Below are positions 1-6,957 of a stretch of 14,503 nt of DNA, in pieces (within the stretch, counting starts at the first letter, position 1; every line of letters begins with the position of its first letter). Position numbers and translations under genes: made by a program. Source of the DNA: Bacteroidota bacterium (GTDB taxonomy: Bacteria; Bacteroidota; Bacteroidia; Bacteroidales; B39-G9). The notes under the pieces were generated by a model. The model was not told the origin of the DNA. It worked only from the letters and a program-made list of their open reading frames with translations, and did not search any database. The DNA lies in contig JAUVJB010000049.1 of assembly GCA_030592465.1 (NCBI GenBank), positions 1 to 14,503 on the forward strand. The letters run 5' to 3'.

Positions 1-271
1 CTACACCTGTAAAACTTAATGCCTTAATTTTATTTTCAATGTCGCCAATGCTATCTGCCAGTTCTAATGCACGTGTTCCATAAAAGAGTGCAGAATCTGT
101 ATTTATGTTTCTTTGTAACCAGCATAGTTCATTCAGCAATTTTACTTTTTTGACATTATCTGTGCTTTGTTTCAAAATGTTTTTCAGACTGTCAATTTTA
201 ACTTGATTTTGAGAAAATGCCGAAGAGCAAATGATTAAATAAAAAAGGAATAAAAAATATTTTTTTTTCAT
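1..271 (-). CDS. Secreted TPR-type protein, N-terminal fragment (cut by window edge)
   Basis: A reading frame opens at ATG 271-269 and stays open for 90 codons to the window edge, so only the N-terminus is present. It begins MKKKYFLFLFYLIICSSAFS, a clear Sec signal peptide with probable cleavage after AFSQ. It continues with a segment (DSLKNILKQSTDNVKKVKLL, then NTDSALFYGTRALELADSIG) that resembles the first tetratricopeptide repeats of Bacteroidota periplasmic TPR proteins. Many of these continue into a membrane segment and a histidine kinase or a LuxR/HTH output domain. The C-terminus is not visible, so whether this is a kinase, a transcription regulator or a plain TPR protein cannot be said. 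A TAnnTTTG-like box (TAAATTTG, minus strand, 283-290) lies just upstream and would imply a very short leader. A terminator at 397-429 separates it from the peptidase gene upstream. Confidence 0.75.
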   Translation of the reverse strand, partial: MKKKYFLFLFYLIICSSAFSQNQVKIDSLKNILKQSTDNVKKVKLLNELCWLQRNINTDSALFYGTRALELADSIGDIENKIKALSFTGV

Positions 272-396
272 AACCGAACCGACAAATTTAGAAAACTATA
301 TTAATATGTTAATTATTGAATATATTACGAATATAGTAAAAAAAAGTTTTATAATATAATATTGGAATTTAATTATTAGAATTTGACCAACAGCAA

Positions 397-429
397 AAAA
401 AAGGCTGTCAATTATTGACAGCCTTTTTT
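397..429 (-). terminator. Rho-independent terminator after the S9 peptidase gene
   Basis: A perfect 14-bp inverted repeat (397-410 and 416-429) encloses a 5-nt loop. The GC-rich core is GGCTGTCA/TGACAGCC and it is flanked by A and T runs. Read on the minus strand it lies 17 nt past the peptidase stop codon and ends in a run of eight T, the classic intrinsic terminator form. Its symmetry means it could also stop plus-strand transcripts. Confidence 0.9.
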
Positions 430-445
430 AATAGTCTCAAAAAAA

Positions 446-2389
446 TTATTTTTCAATTTCGTTTTTAACTTCAGTATCAGTTTCAACTTTAGGTTTGTCC
501 CCAATATGTTGATCTAAAAAGTCGCCCATAGCACGATAAAAATCCATCCTGTTTTCTTCGTTACGGAACCCGTGACCTTCGTTATCTTTAACCATATATT
601 CAACAGTAATACCACGAGCTTTCATAGCAGCAACCATTTGGTCTGACTCGTTTTTATTTACACGTGGGTCGTTAGCACCTTGAGCAATAAATAAAGGAAC
701 CACAATTTTATCTGCATGAAAAACAGGCGAAGCAGCAGCAAGTAGTGCACTGTCTTTAACAGGGTCTCCAACTTGATTATACATCATTTCTAACATTGGT
801 TTCCAGTAAGGAGGAATAGATTTCATAAAAGTAAATAAGTTAGCAACGCCAACATAATCTACACCACAAGCATATAATTCAGGAGTGAAAGCTAAGCCGG
901 CAAGTGTTGCGTAGCCACCATAGCTTGCACCGTAAATTGCAACACGTTTTGGGTCAGCAATGCCTTCATCAATTAACCATTGAACACCATCAGAAATATC
1001 GTCCTGCATTGTAAGTCCCCATTGTTTATAGCTTGATTCTAAGAATTTACGGCCATAACCTGTAGAGCCCCTAAAATTCATCTGTAAAACAGCATAACCT
1101 TTGTTAGCAAGATATTGAACTTCGGAATTAAATCCCCAAGAATCACGATGCCAAGGTCCGCCGTGTGGATTTATTACAACAGGTAAGTTTTTTGCTTCAA
1201 CACCTTTTGGCAATGTTAAATATCCGTGAATAGTTAAACCATCGCGTGATTTATATTCAATAGGTTTTTCAACAGCCATATTATTTTCATCAATCCAAGG
1301 AGCTGCATCAATTATTTTTTCTAATTTATCAGTGTTTTTATCGTATAGATAATAAGCTCCCAAAGAACGGTCGCTATAAGTTCTTACAATAAATTTATCT
1401 TCATTTTTAGTTTCGCTTGTGATAACAACTTCATATTGTCCAAGATCTTTTTTTAATCTTGTAAATAAATCTTCGGTTTCTTTGTCAAAGAAATGTCTGT
1501 GTCGCTTATCGGTAGTATATGAAACAGCAGTAACTACTTTGCGTTTTTTTGAATAACTCAAACTAGAAACGTCAACTTCGTCGTTTTTATAAATAGTTTT
1601 AATTTCTTTACCATTAGCAATATCAAATAAAACAATTTCTTTTTTATCTCTACCGAGATTTGAAGAAGCATAAACATTTTTGTTGTCAAAATCGAAAAAC
1701 ATTGGGTTAACACCTTCTTTATAATCAGTAGTTAACACAACTTTAAAGTCTTGGTCTTCGGTATCACGATAAAGAATACTTGTTTCAAGACCGTTAAGAA
1801 CAAAAGCAACTCTTAATTTCCCTGCGTGGTCAGTCATCCAACCCATAATATTTCCTGGATTTTCGGCAATCATTTTCATTTCGCCCGTAACAATATTTAA
1901 ACGATAAGGGTCAAAAATTTGAGGATTTCTTTTGTTTAATCCAATAATTACTTCATCGGGAATATCTTCTAAGTCGTCAATAATTTGAGTTCTTACTCCT
2001 TCAAAATCTGTTAAACAAATTAAGTTGCTACCGTCAATGTTTACACCATAAAGTTTATAGTTTTCATTTCCACCGGTATCTTTTAAGTATAAAATTCTGT
2101 CATTATTAGCCCAGAAATATCCAGAAATATCTCTTGTTGTGTCTTTTGTTAATTGAATTACAGAATCTTTACCAATTTCTTGAACAAAAATATTCATTCG
2201 TTTTTCGTACGGAGCTTTGAAAGCGTAGTATTTCCCGTCAGGAGAAATTTTGAATGATGATTTTTCAGGATTTCTGAAGAAATCTTTTAATGGTACTTTT
2301 GTAGCTCTCATTTCTTTTTTTGTTTGGTTACATGAACTAAAAAAAGTAATAATTACTAAACCAATAATTAATAAACTAATTTGTTTCAT
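446..2389 (-). CDS. S9 family (prolyl oligopeptidase-type) serine peptidase, lipoprotein
   Basis: This 647-residue protein is an S9 peptidase, probably of the acylaminoacyl-peptidase/dipeptidyl-peptidase type, which cleaves short peptides. A hydrophobic N-terminus ending FFSSC places a likely lipidated Cys at residue 20, so it is probably membrane-anchored in the periplasm or on the cell surface. Residues about 40-360 have the repeated beta-strand pattern of the family's propeller (for example SPDGKYYAF near 49-57). Residues about 370-630 form the alpha/beta hydrolase domain. The oxyanion region is NPHGGPW (407-413). The nucleophile is Ser489 in GASYGGY, the acid is Asp574 in GANDPRV and the base is His606 in EGHGF, so the triad is complete. 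The last 20 residues are a charged tail. The length is normal for the family. It is a single gene with its own terminator; no linked peptide transporter is visible. The exact substrate is not predictable. Confidence 0.93.
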   Translation of the reverse strand: MKQISLLIIGLVIITFFSSCNQTKKEMRATKVPLKDFFRNPEKSSFKISPDGKYYAFKAPYEKRMNIFVQEIGKDSVIQLTKDTTRDISGYFWANNDRILYLKDTGGNENYKLYGVNIDGSNLICLTDFEGVRTQIIDDLEDIPDEVIIGLNKRNPQIFDPYRLNIVTGEMKMIAENPGNIMGWMTDHAGKLRVAFVLNGLETSILYRDTEDQDFKVVLTTDYKEGVNPMFFDFDNKNVYASSNLGRDKKEIVLFDIANGKEIKTIYKNDEVDVSSLSYSKKRKVVTAVSYTTDKRHRHFFDKETEDLFTRLKKDLGQYEVVITSETKNEDKFIVRTYSDRSLGAYYLYDKNTDKLEKIIDAAPWIDENNMAVEKPIEYKSRDGLTIHGYLTLPKGVEAKNLPVVINPHGGPWHRDSWGFNSEVQYLANKGYAVLQMNFRGSTGYGRKFLESSYKQWGLTMQDDISDGVQWLIDEGIADPKRVAIYGASYGGYATLAGLAFTPELYACGVDYVGVANLFTFMKSIPPYWKPMLEMMYNQVGDPVKDSALLAAASPVFHADKIVVPLFIAQGANDPRVNKNESDQMVAAMKARGITVEYMVKDNEGHGFRNEENRMDFYRAMGDFLDQHIGDKPKVETDTEVKNEIEK

Positions 2390-2408
2390 TTTGTGTATAA
2401 ATTAATTT

Positions 2409-2446
2409 AAAAAGGAGTGATGAACCTCATTATTATCATCCTTTTT
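2409..2446. promoter_or_regulatory. Bulged hairpin between the S9 peptidase and yqgE start sites
   Basis: An inverted repeat of 12 bp with one bulged base pairs 2409-2421 (AAAAAGGA, G, TGAT) with 2435-2446 (ATCATCCTTTTT) around a 13-nt loop. It begins 20 bp upstream of the peptidase ATG, so on the minus strand it would lie in that gene's leader. It could be an operator, an mRNA leader structure or chance in AT-rich DNA; no function is claimed. Confidence 0.35.
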
Positions 2447-2461
2447 ATTATTATTAAATTG

Positions 2462-2489
2462 TTGATGAGGATTTTTATTTTTTATTTTG
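2462..2489 (+). promoter_or_regulatory. Possible Bacteroidota-type promoter for yqgE
   Basis: TTG (2462-2464) and TATTTTG (2483-2489) are 18 bp apart, close to the phylum's TTG / TAnnTTTG arrangement but one base short in the -7 box. It is 55 bp upstream of the yqgE ATG. This is weak evidence in AT-rich DNA. Confidence 0.3.
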
Positions 2490-2544
2490 AGTAAAAGTAT
2501 AATATTTTTTAGTATTCATGAAATTTTTTATTTAATTTAGTAAT

Positions 2545-3132
2545 ATGAATTTAGATTTAAACATATTTGATGTTGAACATAATCTTGAACAAGTAGGTAA
2601 AGGAAAAATTTTAATCTCTGAACCTTTTGCTTTAGACACTTATTTTTATCGTTCGGTAGTGCTGTTAACCGAATATAACGAAAAAGGTTCGTTTGGCTTT
2701 ATATTAAACAAGCCGGTTAATATTTCTGTAGATGAAATATTAAAAGATTTCCCTGAAGAGGATTTTAATGTTTCAATAGGTGGACCTGTAAATCAAAATT
2801 CAGTTCATTATATACATACTTTAGGCGATAAAATACCAAATAGTGTAAATATTTGTCAGAATGTTTTTTGGGGTGGTGATTTTGATATATTAAAGCAATT
2901 GGTTAAACAAAGACTAATTCAGAAAAATCAATTGCGTTTTTTTATTGGCTATTCAGGGTGGGAGCATAAACAATTAGATGAAGAAATTTTAAAAAATTAT
3001 TGGATTGTTTCTGAAATCAATTCTGAAATGATAATGAATGTTGAAAAAAATTACTGGAAAAATATTTTAGATAGTCTAGGAGAAAAATATAAAATTTGGG
3101 CAAATTCACCTCAAAATCCCGGCATGAATTAG
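2545..3132 (+). CDS. yqgE: YqgE/AlgH family protein (UPF0301)
   Basis: This 195-residue cytosolic protein has the family signatures throughout: GKILISEPF near residues 19-27, a YRSVVLLTEY strand, GFILNKPV near 51-58, GGPV near 79-82, and the GYSGW...QLDEEI segment near 134-147. Length and start fit the family, since orthologues begin a few residues before the GKILIS motif. The molecular role of YqgE/AlgH is unresolved; AlgH was once proposed as a regulator of alginate synthesis in Pseudomonas, and no enzymatic activity is established. It is monocistronic here. Its TAG stop overlaps the TAA stop of the convergent aminotransferase gene by three bases, inside the 4-bp sequence TTAG. Confidence 0.93.
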   Translation: MNLDLNIFDVEHNLEQVGKGKILISEPFALDTYFYRSVVLLTEYNEKGSFGFILNKPVNISVDEILKDFPEEDFNVSIGGPVNQNSVHYIHTLGDKIPNSVNICQNVFWGGDFDILKQLVKQRLIQKNQLRFFIGYSGWEHKQLDEEILKNYWIVSEINSEMIMNVEKNYWKNILDSLGEKYKIWANSPQNPGMN

Positions 3133-3986
3133 TCATTAAAAGAAGTTTCGTTTAGTTTGTTTATCAATATTTTTGATGTTTTGTTAAAATATCGCCGATT
3201 TTTATATGCAACAACCCACCTGATACCTGAAATAGCATTTGTTAAAAAAACTTCATCTGCCGATAATAATTCATCAGGTTTAATATTACAATCATCAAAA
3301 ACAGTATAATTAAGAGATAGTGCGGTTTTAATTATTTGAGTTCTCATAATTCCGGGAATGCAACCATCGGTTAATGCAGGAGTATAAAGTTGATGATTTT
3401 TTACAATAAAAATATTTGAGCTCACAGCTTCAACAATTTTATTTTCTTGGTTAAGAATAATGCAGTCGTCAATGTTATTTTTTTGTTTATATATGCCGGC
3501 AAGAACAAAAAGTAAGGCATTTGATGATTTTATGTCTGAAAAATAATTAATGCTTTTTTTAATTTCATCATAAATGTCAATTACCAATCCTTTATTGTTC
3601 AAAGTATATTTAGCGTGTTTAAGTTCTTCGGCTTCAATAATAAATGATATATTGTTTGATAAAGGTGTGTATAAACCACCATCGGAACGAAAAACAGATA
3701 AACGTATTTTTGCTCCTTGATATAATTTGTTTTTATTTAATAATTTGATAATCAGGTTATTCGTATATTTTGAGGTAAAATAAGCAGGTACGTTCATTTG
3801 TAATTTTTCAATGCCATACATAAGACGCATATAATGTTCATTGAAGAATTGAACTATTGTTCCGTTTGCGTGCATAGTTTCGAAAATCCCGTCCCCATAA
3901 CGAAAAGCTCTGTTTTGTGTTGTTAATACAGGCGAATCACTTAGAACAAAATTCCCGGCATTACATATATATTTTGACTTTATCAT
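3129..3986 (-). CDS. Class IV PLP-dependent aminotransferase (PabC/IlvE/Dat-like)
   Basis: This 285-residue protein is a fold-type IV PLP enzyme. It has the N-terminal RAFRYGDGIFET motif (residues 26-37), the probable PLP-binding Lys153 in SDIKSSNAL, the glutamate motif EAVSSNIF (186-193), and the C-terminal GIMRTQII and ADEVFLTNAISGI segments. The family includes branched-chain aminotransferase, D-amino-acid aminotransferase and 4-amino-4-deoxychorismate lyase (PabC). The length and the lack of obvious branched-chain aminotransferase signatures lean towards PabC-like or an unspecific class IV member, but this cannot be settled by eye. No pabA/pabB or ilv genes are linked. The start fits family alignments (YICNAGNFV strand directly after the Met). 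It converges on yqgE with overlapping stops. Confidence 0.9.
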   Translation of the reverse strand: MIKSKYICNAGNFVLSDSPVLTTQNRAFRYGDGIFETMHANGTIVQFFNEHYMRLMYGIEKLQMNVPAYFTSKYTNNLIIKLLNKNKLYQGAKIRLSVFRSDGGLYTPLSNNISFIIEAEELKHAKYTLNNKGLVIDIYDEIKKSINYFSDIKSSNALLFVLAGIYKQKNNIDDCIILNQENKIVEAVSSNIFIVKNHQLYTPALTDGCIPGIMRTQIIKTALSLNYTVFDDCNIKPDELLSADEVFLTNAISGIRWVVAYKNRRYFNKTSKILINKLNETSFND

Positions 3987-4024
3987 TTATACTTTGTGCG
4001 ATTATATTTTGCGTAATGTAATTT

Positions 4025-4140
4025 GCCTGCCCCGTAGAATTGTTTACCAAGTGAAATGCGAAGCATATTTCACAATGGTGAAGCAATATTTCACAGGGTC
4101 ATTTGTTTCACCGCCTGCCCCGTAGCGAAGCGTATCGGGG
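4025..4140. repeat. Composite intergenic repeat with GCGAAGC-loop hairpins
   Basis: This lies in the 277-bp spacer before the aminotransferase start. The 13-mer GCCTGCCCCGTAG occurs twice (4025-4037, 4113-4125) and GGGTCATTTGTT occurs twice (4096-4107, 4138-4149). Three hairpins are visible: GTGAAAT..ATTTCAC around GCGAAGC (4051-4073), GTGAA..TTCAC (4078-4094), and CCCCGTA..TATCGGGG around GCGAAGC (4118-4140). It is clearly richer in GC than the flanking genes. It resembles the palindromic interspersed sequences found in many bacterial genomes, but I do not recognise a named family. Confidence 0.6.
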
Positions 4141-4164
4141 TCATTTGTTGTCATTTAGCTTCGC

Positions 4165-4186
4165 TGTCATTAGTTGTTCAATGACA
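4165..4186. repeat. Short inverted repeat TGTCATT/AATGACA
   Basis: TGTCATT (4165-4171) and AATGACA (4180-4186) form a perfect 7-bp stem with an 8-nt loop. The right arm runs into the first unit of the decamer tandem repeat, and TGTCATTT also occurs just before it, so this is probably part of the same repetitive patch. Confidence 0.45.
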
Positions 4187-4230
4187 ATCTATGACTATAA
4201 ATGACTATTAATGACAATCAATGACATTAT
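4181..4230 (+). repeat. Five-unit 10-bp tandem repeat (ATGAC-type)
   Basis: Five consecutive 10-nt units each begin ATGAC and vary at their ends (ATGACAATCT, ATGACTATAA, ATGACTATTA, ATGACAATCA, ATGACATTAT). A sixth unit starts with ATG and then decays. The repeat is 34 bp past the gmhB stop codon, outside any gene. A 10-bp period matches one helical turn, so every ATGAC faces the same side of the DNA. Confidence 0.7.
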
Positions 4231-4263
4231 ATGTAAAAATTATAACCGAGTGAAGTATAACAA

Positions 4264-4755
4264 TTACGAATTAACAATTATACTACAGTATTTTAATATA
4301 TTTTCATTAGCATCAACTTTAATAGTATGCAAACCAAGTTTATTACCTGCTTCAATGTCGCGGTCACCGTCACCAATAAGAAAAGAAGAAGAAACATCAA
4401 TATTAAAACGGGCAATTGCTTTTTCGAGTAATAATGTATTAGGTTTTCGGCATAAGCATTTTTCATTACTTGAGTGATGAGGGCAATAATAAATCTCAGT
4501 TAATTCAATATTATGCTTTTGTAAATAATTTTTCAAATAATTATGTAATTCTTCAACTTGTTCTATAGTATAGATGCCTTTTGAAATACCACTTTGATTT
4601 GATATTATTATTATTAAATAGTTGTTTTCTTGAAATTTTTGTAAACTCTCAACTATTCCTTCATTTATTTTAAAATCTTCAATCTTATAAATATAATAAT
4701 GCCCCGAATCATTATTTATTACACCGTCGCGGTCGAGAAATATTGCTTTATTCAT
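4264..4755 (-). CDS. gmhB: HAD-family D-glycero-D-manno-heptose-1,7-bisphosphate 7-phosphatase (GmhB-like)
   Basis: This 163-residue cytosolic phosphatase belongs to the GmhB/histidinol-phosphatase HAD family. It has the DxDGVIN nucleophile motif (Asp8, Asp10), SNQSGI motif II (52-57), the Zn-binding loop CPHHSSNEKCLC (Cys91, His93, Cys100, Cys102) followed by RKP (Lys104), and IGDGDRDIEAG with Asp129 and Asp133. The Zn loop is what separates GmhB-like enzymes from other small HADs. GmhB removes the 7-phosphate from heptose bisphosphate during ADP-heptose synthesis for lipopolysaccharide. No other heptose genes are in view, so a different sugar phosphate remains possible. It has the clearest promoter in the window. 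Its last codons read straight into the AT-rich, repeat-like spacer. Confidence 0.88.
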   Translation of the reverse strand: MNKAIFLDRDGVINNDSGHYYIYKIEDFKINEGIVESLQKFQENNYLIIIISNQSGISKGIYTIEQVEELHNYLKNYLQKHNIELTEIYYCPHHSSNEKCLCRKPNTLLLEKAIARFNIDVSSSFLIGDGDRDIEAGNKLGLHTIKVDANENILKYCSIIVNS

Positions 4756-4773
4756 TTGAAATGATATTTTTTA

Positions 4774-4804
4774 CAAACTTAAAGAAACAATAAGAAATTA
4801 ACAA
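4774..4804 (-). promoter_or_regulatory. Bacteroidota-type promoter for gmhB
   Basis: On the minus strand, TTG (4804-4802) is followed after exactly 20 nt by TAAGTTTG (4781-4774). This matches the -33 TTG / -7 TAnnTTTG consensus of the Bacteroidota primary sigma factor in both boxes and in spacing. Transcription should start about 4-7 nt after the -7 box, giving a leader of roughly 12-15 nt before the ATG at 4755. Confidence 0.7.
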
Positions 4805-4839
4805 AATGTGAAAATTTTAATTTTTGTGGATTGTACTAA

Positions 4840-5445
4840 TCAAAAGTTAAGCAGGTGACTGATAAAAACCTGAAATAATTCGGGTTTTAAAATAATAGGA
4901 AAGATTAAGCCAAAAACAGCACCCCAAAAGTGAGCATCGTGCCCGATATCATCAACATTTTTTTTGCTCATATAATATGAATAAGCTAAATATAAAAGTG
5001 CAAAAATAATTCCGGGAATAGGAATTATGGCAAAAAACCAGACTTTATTAAGCGGATCAAAAAATATTGTGGCAAAAACTACAGCAGATACTGCTCCTGA
5101 AGCACCTACTGCATTGTAATTGTAATTATCACGGTTTTTAATTAAAGAATAGATTATTGAAATTATAATTCCCCCAACGTACAAACAAATGAAATATAAA
5201 TTTTTATTTGCACCAAAGTAGTAATGAAAATAATGTTCAAGAGCTGTCCCAAATGAATACAGCACTATCATATTAATTATTAAATGCATATAATTAGCGT
5301 GGAGAAAGGCGTATGAAAAAATTCTATACCATTGTTTGCGATGATATATTTGGTAAGCGTTAAAATTATATTTATATATTAACTCTTTTTTTAAAAAAGC
5401 AGATAATGAAAATAATGATGTTATTGTAATTATTATGAGCGTCAT
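4840..5445 (-). CDS. Rhomboid family intramembrane serine protease
   Basis: This 201-residue integral membrane protein has about six hydrophobic helices (roughly 2-18, 42-66, 84-101, 113-130, 134-156 and 173-192). The catalytic Ser116 lies in GASGAVSAV and its probable partner His172 lies in GHDAHFWGAVFG, at the start of the last helix. The conserved HxxxN of helix 2 is present (His54, Asn58 in MHLIINM). All the core features of an active rhomboid are therefore intact. Rhomboids cut transmembrane proteins within or near the membrane; its substrate cannot be inferred. It lies upstream of gmhB on the same strand, 84 bp apart. Because gmhB has its own promoter, the two need not be co-transcribed. 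Confidence 0.93.
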   Translation of the reverse strand: MTLIIITITSLFSLSAFLKKELIYKYNFNAYQIYHRKQWYRIFSYAFLHANYMHLIINMIVLYSFGTALEHYFHYYFGANKNLYFICLYVGGIIISIIYSLIKNRDNYNYNAVGASGAVSAVVFATIFFDPLNKVWFFAIIPIPGIIFALLYLAYSYYMSKKNVDDIGHDAHFWGAVFGLIFPIILKPELFQVFISHLLNF

Positions 5446-5510
5446 TAATTTTGGTTTTTTCTTAATTTAAGTGGGTAATCCTTTTTAAAGCCTAAAGTTT
5501 TAATTGTTTA

Positions 5511-5540
5511 TTGATTATTGATTATTGATTATTATTGATT
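5511..5540 (+). repeat. TTGATTA heptamer tandem repeat
   Basis: Three perfect head-to-tail TTGATTA units (5511-5531) are followed by a TTA insertion and a fourth partial unit (5535-5540). This is a simple-sequence tract, capable of length change by replication slippage, lying 66 bp upstream of the rhomboid start codon. Confidence 0.7.
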
Positions 5541-5547
5541 CATAAAT

Positions 5548-5716
5548 CTAAAGGCTAAAGTAAAAAGGCTAAAAGTTAGAATAAAAAGTATTTTAAAATT
5601 ATTTTTTTTTTTTATTGCAAAAATTAATCCTGATGCTTCGGGATTTGATAAATCATTCATTATATATTTTTTTTACTTTATACTTTGATTTTTTAGCCTT
5701 TAGTCTTTTTACTTTA
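5548..5716. repeat. Inverted repeat pair, TAAAGTAAAAAG family
   Basis: TAAAGTAAAAAGGCTAAA (5556-5573) is inverted at 5699-5716 with 17 of 18 bases matching. A second pair, CTAAAGGCTAAA (5548-5559) and its exact complement (5692-5703), overlaps it in swapped order. The arms are therefore built from the same two short modules in different arrangement. The loop is about 120 bp. Confidence 0.5.
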
Positions 5717-5767
5717 TTCTTTTGCCCATTCTAAATCATACAGAACCTTAATTTTAGTAAAAAAATA

Positions 5768-6142
5768 CTAATCGCGTGGTTCAAATTCAAAAGGAACATC
5801 TAAAATTGAAGAAAAGTTGATTCCCATCTTCAACATATCTTCATCAGGTTTTTCGTAGCACCATAATATTGAAATTTTTTTACCTTTTTTATATAGGTCT
5901 TCGAGTTTTCGAAAAATATAAAACATAATTGTATGTGATGATGAGCTGAGATATTGAAAATAAAATTCACATTTTAAAGTATCAATATCTTTGCCATATT
6001 TATCAATCCATTCAATTACAGGCCTAAAAGTTGCATTTGCATTTTCAGGTATTGAAACACCACGAATTTGAAAAATTAAATTTTCAGCATCCAAATAAAT
6101 ACTTGGACTGTCATCTGTTGCATCTATTTTTAAAATTTTCAA
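5768..6142 (-). CDS. SiaC-family (DUF1987) regulatory phosphoprotein
   Basis: This 124-residue protein matches the DUF1987/SiaC family: an early TDDSPSIYLD strand, IRGVSIPENA (residues 26-35), the PVIEWIDKY helix (41-49), a Ser-rich segment YLSSSSHT (64-71), and WCYEKPDEDMLKMG (94-107). In Pseudomonas, SiaC is switched by phosphorylation of a Thr in the equivalent segment by the kinase SiaB, is dephosphorylated by the PP2C phosphatase SiaA, and controls a diguanylate cyclase. By alignment from memory the phosphosite would be Ser67 here. No siaA, siaB or diguanylate cyclase gene is adjacent, so it is an orphan member with unknown partners. It lies 49 bp downstream of the macro-domain gene on the same strand. 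Confidence 0.82.
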   Translation of the reverse strand: MKILKIDATDDSPSIYLDAENLIFQIRGVSIPENANATFRPVIEWIDKYGKDIDTLKCEFYFQYLSSSSHTIMFYIFRKLEDLYKKGKKISILWCYEKPDEDMLKMGINFSSILDVPFEFEPRD

Positions 6143-6191
6143 TTCTTCTAATTATTAAATTTAAAAATCTAAAATTAAACATAATTTGATA

Positions 6192-6695
6192 TCATACCAA
6201 ATTTTGTTTATATATTTCAAAGTTTTCTTTGTCGAATGTTACAAAAATGACGTTACTGATTGATTTATTGTTCGTTAGAAATTTTTTCATTTCTGATATT
6301 GCAATCTTTGCAGCTTTGTCTTTTGGGAAACGATAAATTCCTGTGCTAATATTTGGAAACGCAATTGTCTTAATATTGTTGCGAACAGCTAATTCTAAAC
6401 TTTTTTTATAGCATGAAGCTAATAATTCCTCTTCGTTATTTTTACCCCCATACCAAACAGGCCCAACAGTATGAATAATAAATTTGCAAGGTAAATTGTA
6501 TGCTTTTGTAATTTTGGCATCACCGGTGTTACAGCCGTTTAATGTGCGACATTCGGCTAATAGTTCTTTACCTGCAGCTCGGTGAATAGCTCCATCAACA
6601 CCACCTCCACCAAGTAATGACTTATTTGCTGCATTAACAATAGCATCAACTTCGAGCTTTGTTATATCGCCTTGAAATATTTCTATTCGTTTCAT
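6192..6695 (-). CDS. Macro-domain ADP-ribosyl hydrolase (MacroD/YmdB type)
   Basis: This 167-residue single-domain protein has a near-complete MacroD signature: the GDIT strand with Asp10, IVNAANKSLLGGGGVDGAIH (19-38) carrying the catalytic-loop Asn24 and the Gly-rich loop, AECRTLNGC..GDAKIT (47-63), HTVGP (75-79), and the second phosphate loop ISTGIYRFP (116-124). Relatives such as E. coli YmdB and human MacroD1 deacetylate O-acetyl-ADP-ribose and remove mono-ADP-ribose from acidic residues. It starts directly at the first beta strand, as is usual. No partner ADP-ribosyltransferase, sirtuin or toxin gene is adjacent. It is probably the first gene of a two-gene unit with the DUF1987 gene. Confidence 0.95.
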   Translation of the reverse strand: MKRIEIFQGDITKLEVDAIVNAANKSLLGGGGVDGAIHRAAGKELLAECRTLNGCNTGDAKITKAYNLPCKFIIHTVGPVWYGGKNNEEELLASCYKKSLELAVRNNIKTIAFPNISTGIYRFPKDKAAKIAISEMKKFLTNNKSISNVIFVTFDKENFEIYKQNLV

Positions 6696-6723
6696 TATAG
6701 AATTCTTAAGATTTGTTAGGGAA

Positions 6724-6731
6724 CAAACGTA
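6724..6731 (-). promoter_or_regulatory. Candidate -7 box (TACGTTTG) for the macro-domain gene
   Basis: On the minus strand TACGTTTG fits TAnnTTTG and lies 28 bp upstream of the ATG at 6695. No TTG is seen at the usual -33 position, so this rests on one box only. Confidence 0.4.
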
Positions 6732-6957
6732 AAAAGTATTAATTATAAAAAAAATAAGTATATAATGTTTGCAATCCGAAAGAGCAGTTTGAATTTTTTT
6801 CTAATTTACTCACAATGTTATCTGTTTTTTTAAGGTGTTCGTGAGTGCTTCGCAGTTCAAAGGTGTTTGCCGAAAAAATCAGCACAGGCTGTGAGACCGC
6901 TTTGCTTAGTTCTAATTTCCAATTTCAATGTTTTGTGAACTGTTATAAATTGATTTT

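Larger units (their letters stand above)
5446..5767. other. Gene-free 322-bp spacer of simple and inverted AT-rich repeats
   Basis: No open frame of convincing length or composition lies between the rhomboid start and the DUF1987 stop. The spacer holds a TTGATTA tandem run, a pair of long inverted TAAAGTAAAAAG arms and a T12 tract around 5603-5614. There is also a lone AATCC..GGATT hairpin with a TGCTTCGG centre near 5626-5645, which resembles half of the GC-rich hairpins at 4118-4140. No -33/-7 promoter pair is evident for the rhomboid gene. Confidence 0.6.

Noticed and set aside
4181..4230. Possible CRISPR array
   Set aside because: The units are 10 bp and contiguous, with no spacers and no cas genes.
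4211..4477. Plus-strand open frame of 88 codons
   Set aside because: It lies mostly antisense to gmhB, has no family resemblance, and starts in the tandem repeat.
6830..6900. Remnant of a decayed protein gene in the GC-richer patch
   Set aside because: No frame on either strand gives a recognisable motif; short repeats explain the composition better.
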